In this document: positions 21,226 through 30,715 of the stretch, piece after piece
Layout: each line of letters begins with the position of its first letter
Position numbering within the stretch: position 1 is the first letter of the stretch
Assembly (NCBI GenBank): GCA_001695595.3
Contig: MBPM02000006.1
Coordinates: 1,736,001 to 1,800,000 of the forward strand
DNA length: 64,000 nt
Source of the DNA: Plasmopara viticola
Taxonomy: Eukaryota > Oomycota > Peronosporomycetes > Peronosporales > Peronosporaceae
Direction of reading: 5' to 3'
The notes under the pieces: generated by a model
The model's input: only the letters and a program-made list of their open reading frames with translations
Database searches by the model: none
Told to the model about the DNA's origin: nothing
Translations under genes and position numbers: made by a program

Positions 21226-22647
21226 ATGGCACGTCCCGACCGGTCGCACTGGAAACGTGTGGACGTGGTCGTGCCTGCGGGTCCCTTAGGCCTTATCGTT
21301 AGTAAGTGCTCATTCGGTGAAGGTCACGTCATTGTGGATGGCTTTCGTCCTGTTGGAGACTCAGCCGAGCCTGGAGCTTTGGAGAAACAGGGTGAAATTG
21401 GCCCCAATTCGCTGTTACTGGGCGTGAACGCACACGACTTTACAGACGCCGCTGCAAATTGGAGCTTTGAAAAAATTCGCGAAATTCTAGTAAGCACAAG
21501 TGGTACAGCACGCACTGTGCGTTTTCTTGTGCCTCCGCCACCTCCTGATGTACAATTTGAGGAGATTGCAGCCCACGAAGGCAACAAGCGTTTCGCTGAT
21601 GTGTACACACTCGGTAGAGAACTCGGAGCGGGTACATTCTCTGTGGTAAGGGAAGCAACACACAAGGCAACAGGTGAGCGGTTTGCTATTAAGTGTATAA
21701 AGCGCGCGCAGCTCTCGGCTGACGATTTGGAGGCTCTCGTGGCCGAAGTCAAGATATTACGGGAGATGCAGCACACGCACATTGTCAAGCTATACGATGT
21801 GTTCCAAGAAGATAAGTACTTTTTCCTTGTAACTGAGTACATGGCCGGTGGTGAGCTATTTGAGCGAATCGTCAAGAAGAACTTTTACTCAGAGAGAGAG
21901 GCTCGAGATCTTGTGAAGGTGCTGCTGGAGACGATTGCTTTCTGTCACAGTGCCAATGTTGTCCACCGCGATTTAAAGCCGGAAAATTTGCTACTGAGCA
22001 GCACCGAAGACGATGCAGACATTAAGCTTGCGGACTTTGGTTTTGCTAAGAAAGCACTTGAAAAAGGAGATGCAGGGCTGTCGACAGCCTGTGGCACACC
22101 TGGATATGTTGCTCCTGAAATTTTAATGTCCAAGTCGTATGGGAAGGAGGTAGACATTTGGAGTATTGGTGTCATCACTTACATTCTATTGTGTGGATAC
22201 CCGCCGTTTCACCACGACAACCAGAGCATGCTTTTCAAACTGATTAAGACTGGACGGTATGAGTTTGACTCACCCTACTGGGACGATGTCTCTGCTGAGG
22301 CCAAACACATCATCAGTAAGATGCTTCTCTTGCAGCCAGCGGAGCGCTGGACGGCGCTTCAACTTTTGGAGCACCCGTGGATTGCTGAAGATGTAGTCAA
22401 GGACGTGCAGCTTACTACAGCGCTTGAGGAATTGCGTAAGTTTAATGCGCGTCGAAAATTTCGTGCCGCAGTCAGTACTGTTAAGGCCACTATTTCGCTT
22501 ACGAAGGGACTTACCCTTGGTAGCAGTCCACGTAGCAATAAGGACAGCGGTGATGAAGCAGAACAGCGGACCCAAAGTGCTCCTGCTATTGTAAATGGCT
22601 CAGAAACTGCGGGCGCCGTGCCGCCACCAGCGCCGGCGCTTTTTTAG
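21226..22647 (+). CDS. CaMK-type Ser/Thr protein kinase with N-terminal PDZ-like domain
   Basis: A 473-residue single exon from ATG 21226. Residues about 9-104 form a PDZ-like domain (WKRVDVVVPAGPLGLIV, then PGALEKQGEIGPNSLLLGVN). Residues about 127-385 form a complete kinase domain. It has the glycine loop GAGTFSVV, Lys156 in FAIK, HRD at 247-249 in VVHRDLKPENLL, DFG at 270-272 and APE at 296-298. The catalytic residues are intact, so it should be active. The activation loop (STACGTPGYVAPE) and the YPPFHHDNQ and HPWI segments place it in the CAMK group. Residues about 403-424 (LRKFNARRKFRAAVSTVKA) are basic and amphipathic, as in CaMKI-like autoinhibitory and calmodulin-binding helices; calmodulin regulation is inferred. 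There are no EF hands, so it is not a plant-type CDPK. The Pro/Ser-rich tail is probably disordered. Confidence 0.92.
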   Translation: MARPDRSHWKRVDVVVPAGPLGLIVSKCSFGEGHVIVDGFRPVGDSAEPGALEKQGEIGPNSLLLGVNAHDFTDAAANWSFEKIREILVSTSGTARTVRFLVPPPPPDVQFEEIAAHEGNKRFADVYTLGRELGAGTFSVVREATHKATGERFAIKCIKRAQLSADDLEALVAEVKILREMQHTHIVKLYDVFQEDKYFFLVTEYMAGGELFERIVKKNFYSEREARDLVKVLLETIAFCHSANVVHRDLKPENLLLSSTEDDADIKLADFGFAKKALEKGDAGLSTACGTPGYVAPEILMSKSYGKEVDIWSIGVITYILLCGYPPFHHDNQSMLFKLIKTGRYEFDSPYWDDVSAEAKHIISKMLLLQPAERWTALQLLEHPWIAEDVVKDVQLTTALEELRKFNARRKFRAAVSTVKATISLTKGLTLGSSPRSNKDSGDEAEQRTQSAPAIVNGSETAGAVPPPAPALF

Positions 22648-22998
22648 TACCTAATTCATCCTCATTGCTGAACAAAGTGACTATCTTGGCGTTTGCAATT
22701 TATCCGTTGGTGCTCTTCGAATGGGGGTTGAGGCATATAATTAAAGTGGTGTCGAAATTGCATAACTTGTTAAAATTGTGTGATAAATAATAGCGCTTTT
22801 ATTAACTGTGGATCTCTGAGTCAACTGAACCAAAAACGGGGCGTGGTCACCGATTCGTGAAATCGGCAAAAGCTTAGAACCGCCCACTGGATGCGGCTGC
22901 GTTTTATGAGTCTAACGCATATTCTACATCGCCGCAATCTGCTTTTGTTTTCGAGTTATCATTGGTGACGTGAACCTATCGCTCCATATTTGTGCGAC
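22648..22998. other. Intergenic, 3' flank of the kinase gene
   Basis: About 350 bp. AATAAT and AATTAAAG words near 22740-22795 could serve polyadenylation of the kinase transcript. No open frame or repeat was seen before the retroposon target duplication at 22999. Confidence 0.4.
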
Positions 22999-23010
22999 AT
23001 CTGGGTGCTC

Positions 23011-23333
23011 ATTTCGGAAAAGGTTGGGTTGACGCCCTTCTTCCAAGCGCGGGGGCTAAATGCTCGCGCGCTTCGGGCAGGTGCTCTCGGGCATCTGCAG
23101 GTCTCTAACGAGTTTCACCCTCGACGCGACGGTCTCCAGCACCAGGGCGCCACCTGGGCTCTTACCAAGTCAGAACTAAACAAAATAATGGAAGACCCTC
23201 ACGACCTCGGTGCTGGCTGCACTGCCCGCCGAACGAGACCCGACGTATGCGGACACCACTCTATGCCGTGGACTAGCCAGACTGAGCCTAGCACGTGCAT
23301 AACTTGGCAACGCGTTAACGTAATACAATACAA
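23011..23333 (+). mobile_element. Short SINE-like retroposon, copy 1, with 12-bp target-site duplication
   Basis: A 323-bp GC-rich block is flanked by perfect direct repeats ATCTGGGTGCTC at 22999-23010 and 23334-23345. It is closely similar, in inverted orientation, to 58589-58891. Both copies begin immediately after the target duplication with a xxGGAAAAGGTTGGG sequence. Both end in a short AT-rich simple tail (here GTAATACAATACAA). This copy carries an extra segment of about 26 bp near 23076-23102 that is absent from the other. It does not encode a long protein. I see no clear pol III A/B boxes, so it is either a SINE of unknown head type or a non-autonomous LINE derivative. Confidence 0.85.
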
Positions 23334-23396
23334 ATCTGGGTGCTCGATGACTTGCCTCATCAACATGAAAAGTCTAAAAAGCCGGCATACTTAATA

Positions 23397-24502
23397 TCAG
23401 GATTCGGTTTGTGGCTTCGCGCCGGAGATTTGCCATTCAAACTGACCCGGATCGCGTGCGGCGCGCGGCGCGACGCACTTCCTCTTTCAACTCAGCAACA
23501 GCGGACAAGCCGCTTAGCGCGATGGCGCCGCCCAGCTGTACTCACAAGAATGGGCGGTGCCCCGTGTCAAGCGCTGCGGATGCGACCACGACGGCGTCCC
23601 TGTAGCTGTCAAGATGACGCAGAAGAGAGGCCAACACGGCCCGTCGAAGAATGTACCCGAGAGCAAGCGCCCAAGATGCTCGTGTGTCGACTACGTGGAT
23701 GGCGACCTCTTTGAGTTACCACTCAAGTTCAAGCCAATTCCTGCCCAGAAAGGAAAGTACTCCTTGTTGGTACCGCTTCCTAAGCCCACACACATATTCA
23801 CGTCTCTTAAAAAACTTGGCGATGTTTTGAGGCTTCTTAGTTATTCTCCAGAAGCCATCAAATCCTAATATGGGCACGCAGCCACAGCTGAGACCCGCGA
23901 GGATTCATCGTCTTGGATCGGTGAGCTTGACACGTCCAAGCGATTGGTTATCAAGACCATATGCAATCGGTGACGGTATTATCACGCATGGGTTCAAATC
24001 GGGGCTGGGGTATGCGGATGAAGAAAGGGTCCATGTAGGGGTGGCGATATGCAGCTGAGTTTCGCGCAGAACTGTACGAGCTATTTCTATAAGGAGAATG
24101 GCGACAGTTAGATAAGCTTGGGCCAGGAGGAATGCTTGAGTGCTGCAGCAACATCATCCAGACCGATATGATCTCCCCAGTGAGAACGAAATCCGACAAG
24201 AAATCGCAAACTTTCGGATGAGTGTCAAGTCACGCGCTCCGACTTCGATTGTGCCTAGTTCATCAAGTGAGCAGAGTTCAGTGCGTCCTAGAGCTGCAGA
24301 TGCGTTCTTCGAATCGTTGCTCGACCGTGATCCAACCACAAAACCAAAGCATGCGCTCGCTGTGTATCGCTCCACGTACAGTGAGAGTGGGCTATCAGAC
24401 AGTCAGCTCAAGGCAAAGTTCAGCAGTCCTGAGAATCGACGGAAGCAGATTCTTGATGTCTCGAAGGCAGTATTATACGTGTCATACACAAATGTTACAT
24501 AA
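23397..24502 (+). pseudogene. Decayed, probably transposon-derived coding region
   Basis: Successive coding-like segments fall in different frames. About 23411-23605 is Arg/Ser/Ala-rich, starts at GTG and contains two Cys/His groups. 23557-23868 has a CSCVDYVDGDLFELP segment and ends normally. About 24140-24502 reads LQQHHPDRYDLPSENEIRQ... and ends at TAA. Frame changes and stops separate them, and none has an ATG placed to make a complete protein. The DLPSENEIRQEI segment looks like a domain from an oomycete mobile-element protein, though I cannot name the family. The retroposon at 23011 lies directly upstream. Confidence 0.45.
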
Positions 24503-25199
24503 ATTAATGGTGACTCTCGAAAACATGATATCTTTTAACTGGCAGGGATGTCAATCATAGGTTCGTATGGCCTCTTCAAGGCCGCATATCTTCACGAAAA
24601 CTGCTCCGATTTCTACACAATTTGTACGAGGGAACCTGATTTCCCCACCAACGTAACGGACGCTGGTTCCAAACTCGTTTCGCTTTTGCCAATTTCATTC
24701 CCCACCGATCACCTACCCAAAATACCATTTTTTGCTACAGTTGACTCAGATATCGACAGTCAAATACTTATATCCTCCTATTTCTGTGAAACGAATTTTG
24801 GAATTTGCAAAACAACAAGATACCAAAAATTTGCTTTATAATGTGTCTCAACCTGCACGCGGATTAGCCAGCGCGAGTGCATAGGGCACCAAAGAAATTT
24901 TTCGTAGTGAATAAAAAAAGCACCGCTGCAAACTCTTAACGTCGAACAATTGTCGATCGGAGCCTGGCACAGGGCACTTAGATCACCCACTAGACTTTCA
25001 AGACAAGAGCTAGTAGCCCAACCTCTGTTTTGTATTTGGGGTAGAAGCAGCAGCAGAAACGGGACGAGTTTCAATGCATTTCGAACAATCATAGAGAGAT
25101 TTGTGCTTTCGGAATCCACGCGCCAGGGCTGAGCTGTCTCTATCGCGGGATGCTTGTAGCCATCCGACCCATTTTGGGACCGGGTTCAGTACTTCTCAT

Positions 25200-25390
25200 T
25201 ACGCTATGGGGCTTTTTCCGTCAGTGGGGCGTTCCCCACCCAGCCCTTTTATATCCAATCGGGCGCGAGTTGTATGGGTGGTCACACGATGGTTCGTTCA
25301 CTTTAGTGACCTATCTCCGGCTGGATCCAATGAATATCGAGCCAGGTACCCCTCGGTCCTGCTAACCGCTCGAGCCACAGGGTCGGTGAT
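25200..25390 (-). mobile_element. Possible tRNA-derived SINE remnant
   Basis: On the minus strand, starting near 25385, GTGGCTCGAGCGGTTAGC resembles the D-arm and A box of a class II tRNA. About 36 nt downstream, GGCTCGATATTC resembles a degraded B box. The remainder (to about 25200) is GC-richer than its surroundings and does not fold as a tRNA. I did not find clear target duplications. Confidence 0.35.
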
Positions 25391-28300
25391 GAAGAATCAT
25401 AGACAGGGTCCTTTGCTGAAAGGAGGCTGCTTTCGGGTTTACGTACGTTGTGCAAGCATAAAGCATGTTTATGCCGGATTGAGCTGCATCTATCGGGCTG
25501 AGTCTGGTTATCTCAAAGTGCGGATGGGAATGGCCAAAAAGAAATGTGGATTTCGACGAGTGCGATACATGCCAGTTTACTAGGATCTGAAGCCAGTATA
25601 TATACATATACCTTTCTTGTATGGTACCAATACTCTAGATTTACAAGCTTGTTAGCTACTATCAGTGACGTCGTTTCGAGTTTTTAAACCTACTTTTTTA
25701 TTTCTCGAGGTAGTGTATTGCAACTTGTAACGTAATCAAGCTTTTTGAAAATCCAATGTCGATATGGGCTCGGGTGGCGGGTGAAGCGAAGTCAACGAAG
25801 GGAAAGTATCAATTGCTTACAGGAAATAATGAAGTGGTATAAAATCAAGAGCTCTTTCGGTTTCTTGTCGTACCACAGCCTTACTATTGGTTATCAGCCA
25901 TCTACTGTTACCATCCTAAAGCCTATTATTATCTTCACATCCTAGCTTGATTTTAGCCAATAAAGTTCTCTGGACTCCCAATTCTCTATCACGAAGTATT
26001 TGTGACTACCACGGGCTTTTACCTTAATGTGGCAATCCATGTATACAATTCTACTCTGTAGGAAACCAATTGACGCCGAAGGCCTATTGGCCACTTATGG
26101 GTTTTTGAGCTTATCGGGACCGATTTATTTGATGCCAACATCAACTAATGTGTCGTTGCGGTGGAAGCGGCTAAAGCCCTCAGCTCCTCTGTCCGCAGCC
26201 TTGAGGTTTGAGTAGACCTCGGCAAATTATTATTTGTCTTATCTTGGCTATCGGCAAGCTCCTTAATTTTTTCGAAGCACTTAAGCTTAGCCAATTTTAA
26301 GGCTATTACTAGTTATGCGAGTCTTCCAAAGCGTCTGTCCAATGGACGGGAAGGGGGTATAGAGTATTGTTGAAAGATCGACTATTAAAATGCGTTTGAT
26401 AGCTTTAAAGAAATACCTTAGTAGGCTACGGTCTTGTCTTTGACAGACAAGATAGAGCCTTTGTGCGTCCTTTGTGACTCTTCCAACTATACCATCAGCT
26501 GCTTGTTGTTGCAACTCGATGGGAACAAAGGTGAGCGCGCTATTTGTTTCAGCACGGGTAGCTTAGGGCTGCCAAACAGGGCTACCCCTATCATATAAAA
26601 CAATTACGTGCTTACTAACCTATAAATTGCAATTTTTGGCTCTGTGTTATGAGCACATATTTTGGGTTGTGGTCTTTTCAGTGCAGCTCCGAGAACGACG
26701 ACAGTAGTACCCACTTTTTTACACGAGGGTTGCCATTCTTCAGCTTCGGGCTATAATAAAGCCCGACAAACTTTATGTGCTTCGTGATATGCTTACGCAC
26801 AAAACACACTGTAGGCTATAGTATCAGTAGAGCTTAAAGCTTTACCAGCGATGAATATGTGAGGCACATACGAACGTTTGCCAATTAAAGAACCGTAAGA
26901 CAATATGGTGGAGTGATTATAGCGATCACAAATGCTACGGAACTGCTCTACTATAGAGTAAATCCGGCAGATTTAACATTTTTTGCTGTTTGAATGACAA
27001 AGCTCAGATGTACTATATACTTACAAAGGCATATGTAAGCGGTTATCTAGGCGGAGAAAATTGTTTCTATCGGGTTCCACAAATTCTTGATGTTTTCGTG
27101 GTTTGCTGATTATACCGAAGATGACTCGAAATATATACTCAACTAATTGTACCTAAATTGTCAACAGATGCCTTTAAAAAGTAGACCGAATCGTAAAAAA
27201 TGATTTGAATGATATGCTCTTGTTATAACGAGCAATATGAGCTACTAGTCGCAGCGCCGTTCGCATAGTGTATTCAATCCCATTAGATATTACCGGCCGA
27301 TATCAGGGCCGCGTTAAAAGGAAGCCATAAATTTTTATTCAGTAAATGAGTCTAATGTATTGTAGCCAAATATATAAGCTTATGCAAAGGCCAAATTGGC
27401 GATGCACTTTGGTAAGTAAAATTTGCCATTTAGTTCAGTCAAGTTTCGGGTCTTATACATTCATTGGGATTAAATCGCTTCAGGCCAAGCAATCGACTTT
27501 TGAAACTGGTGCGAAAAAACCACACATCAGGCGACAATTTCGGTATTGTTACTTTGAACTGAATGAAATCGGATATTATTTCGGTGTATTCACAAACACA
27601 GAAATTTAACATCTCGCACAATGTCAAAGAAAACACAAACAAACTGCTTTTGCAGTTTATTTGGCTTGGCATGGTCAGATTACTCAGGCTAAGAAACAAG
27701 ACTGGCTCTAATATTAGTGTAAAATCAATAGGCAGAAACAATAAATAGCTCTCTTTGCTATAGCAAAAGAAAACTTTCATTAACAATGGCACTAGTAATT
27801 GTCGGCTGTCGGAACTGGGTTTAGAGAAATTACATGGGTGTCTAAGGTAACCTAGCAGTAATGAAAAAGTTCCGGATTACCATCGTAAAGAGAACGCGTT
27901 GTTAAGGACCAATTTTTTAAAAAAATATTTCTTTTTCGTTAGGATTCAGAATTATTTCAAACTCAAAAGTTTGCGGAAAAATGTTGAGAGCTGTATAAAG
28001 CGTAGTCGACACTTGAGCTTATGTCGGATCGGGAATTCATAGTCACCAAGGATGATTTAAATGGGTCGAAATCAAGTAGTCTAGCAATATTACAGACGAT
28101 TTCGAACTCCGTTTGGAAGGAGAAAGTTCAAGTCTTTCAAAACATATGGTAATTATGTCGTTCAAATAGCAGCGCACTGTTTCGCAAATTTTTGCCCGAC
28201 GTCGGGGCGTAGAGTTTATAGATGTATTTCAAAGTCAAGTTGATGTTAGTTTGGACTACTAGAGACCGAGAGAGTGCACCGAGATGGAAGAGTTTTGCTT

Positions 28301-30213
28301 GTGTTTTTATAAAGATGCCTGGCCAAAAAAATTTCCCGGGTATCATTAAAATGTCGGCCAAAGTCTAGTCGTCTCACAACGCGTAGGGCAGTGCCGATGC
28401 TTCCTTCTCGAGAACTGTACCCAATTTTAGTGGGGGGTTTATATACTAGTACAACAATTTGCAAGACTAGATCTGCTTCAGCCAAATTCAACTTAAACTA
28501 AGATTGCGTCTGCTATGAGCTCAGTCGTCCCAAAATTTTCTAAAAGTCAAAGTTAAGTACCGAAACACGACCGCGCATTGATCCGTCATTGTGACGATGG
28601 ATAACTACATGAACTTACTTCTCGGAGGCCGCGTGACTAAAAATCTTATTTCAAAGTTAATGAAATTGTCTTTTACGTATGAAGTGAAAAATTCGGTAAG
28701 AAGTTAATTTGATTGTCCGGGTCAGTAAATTGTGTAGCAATAAACTAAAGGAATCAATGACCGCACCGAGGTGGAAAAGGGTGAATTTTACAACCTTGCC
28801 TTAGTATACGCTCGCATTTAAAAATTTTTTGCTCGCCGTTGAGTCTATCGCAAGAGAAGCCATATAAATATGTCTCAAAGTACAAGCTTCTGATATGGTA
28901 GAATGGGTCCTTCCAAGCTCTCATTAAGCTACTAGTTTATTGGAGAAATACGGTCATTCTTGCTCTGGAAGGGGATAAACGTCGTTATTTGGCCGCCGAG
29001 ATGGTGGTCCACATACAGAACTTCAATAAAAAGAGATCTATGCTGCAAAAGTCTAAGCTATACCAGCGCTTAGCGACAGCACTTGGTTTAGTTACCTTTC
29101 AGGCTTCAATCCATCAGCATTTATTATTATAAAGACTGAGTGAGGTCGGCCTTTAAAATAATAGCCACAGTTTTAGAGGCTCAGCCGGTGTAGACAATCA
29201 TTTTGAAATATGATTAGACTTGATTTTTTTGGGTTAACGCCATCTTAAAAGGCCAGTGGAGGGACAGCGGACAGTCAAAACCTGATCTCTATGTTATTAT
29301 TGATTGCCCGGACTGAGTTAAATAATGTGTTTATCACAAAGCTACAGTGTAGCTTAGGTTGTGGTCATTCGACCTGAAGATCAACTCCTTATTGCTTTTG
29401 AATGCAGTAATTTTGGAAAACACGAAAATGGCCTCGATGGAATAAATTTTTGATGTAACAAATGATGAGATCCTTGCTAAAAGGGATAACAAGATGCGGT
29501 CGGATACGACCCGTCTACCCCGGCAACCAATGGAATACGTTATAAAAACTGACCTGCTTTAGATCCTGTCTCGTGTGAGACATGACAGCGACTTTTACAA
29601 AAAATACAGTGAGACATTGTTAGAGTCTTGTACAAAAAAAGGTATGGGGTAGAAATTCTCCTTCTCTACACTGACGTTTTGTGTCGAAGAGCCAAATGGC
29701 AAATAGCGTGTCGTGTACGCTTATAATAAGCCTTATACGGCCATCGTTTCAGCACAGTCGTCGATATTCAAAGCGATGTGCTGCAAAATAGCATGGCAGA
29801 ATATAAAGTTTTAAATTGCACTTGACTTAGTCAAAGCGTTTTATTAACCTCTTGTGCAAGGGAGTTTCTTACTTTACCACGGTCGGTATTGTTAGTGTGC
29901 TCCGAAGACTCTCGAGACGTTCGCTCGATACGTGACATAATATTTAGACCCTACAAAGCATACGCTTTACACACTTTGGTGACATTCTTGTCCATAGCTG
30001 TGTTATAGCGCGCATTACTTTTATAATTGCGCTCCACTATCCCTAGCAAGGATCATCAGCTCATCAGCATCGCTCACTACGAACCGGTGATTTTAAACTT
30101 ATCAGAATGGGTCTTTTGTTTAGCAAAGAAGTACCTAGCATAAATGGCAGTTATCGTGCTGTTGAAGAGCTCCAGGCATACCTGACGATCTACGTTGTGG
30201 AATGGCACTTATC

Positions 30214-30299
30214 TTGCAAGCGATTTGCATCTTTCTCATACTTCAATAGCATACTAAATATTTTGCAAGCAAATCGCATCTTTCTCGTACTGCAGAAGC
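30214..30299. repeat. 37-bp imperfect direct repeat, 49-bp spacing
   Basis: TTGCAAGCGATTTGCATCTT at 30214 recurs as TTGCAAGCAAATCGCATCTT at 30263, and similarity continues to 30250 and 30299. It lies within the weak 95-codon frame at 30107-30394, whose open status partly reflects this duplication. Confidence 0.85.
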
Positions 30300-30686
30300 A
30301 CAATACATTAGTAGACCGAGCCAATCAAAACTTTTTAGATGAGTATCCGACTTTAACTTCATGTCAAAGTCAAGAGGCAGACAAAATATTTTAATTCGTC
30401 ACCTATTCCCAAACGCTTCGAGCTGCCACAGATTTTTAATATTTAAAGAACCTCTGCCAGACACAATAAGGCCGAGCACATTTACAGCCAATTTGACTGA
30501 ACACTGCTTTTACGTGTGGTGCTAGTAAATATTGCCATCAGTGCAGAGAGAAGGTTTTGTGTGTTAATTTTGTGTATCTTGGGATTCACAGACATTGTCG
30601 GGGCTGCGCGCAATTGCTTTGCTTACTTTCGCCAGCGAATTTATTGATCTATGAATATTTCTGGAATGTCAAAAGACTCGTTTGTT

Positions 30687-30715
30687 CATGCGACATTTTC
30701 TACAAATGTCGCATG
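30687..30715. repeat. Perfect 12-bp stem hairpin
   Basis: CATGCGACATTT (30687-30698) is followed by the loop TCTAC and by AAATGTCGCATG (30704-30715), an exact reverse complement. No T-run or gene end is adjacent, so no terminator role is claimed. Confidence 0.9.

Noticed and set aside
21324..21875. Long minus-strand frame opposite the kinase
   Set aside because: A shadow of the kinase coding strand, with biased Ser/Arg/Cys composition and no domain.
24778..25119. 113-codon minus-strand frame with a Leu-rich segment
   Set aside because: No ATG start, no splice acceptor, and it overlaps repeat-derived sequence.
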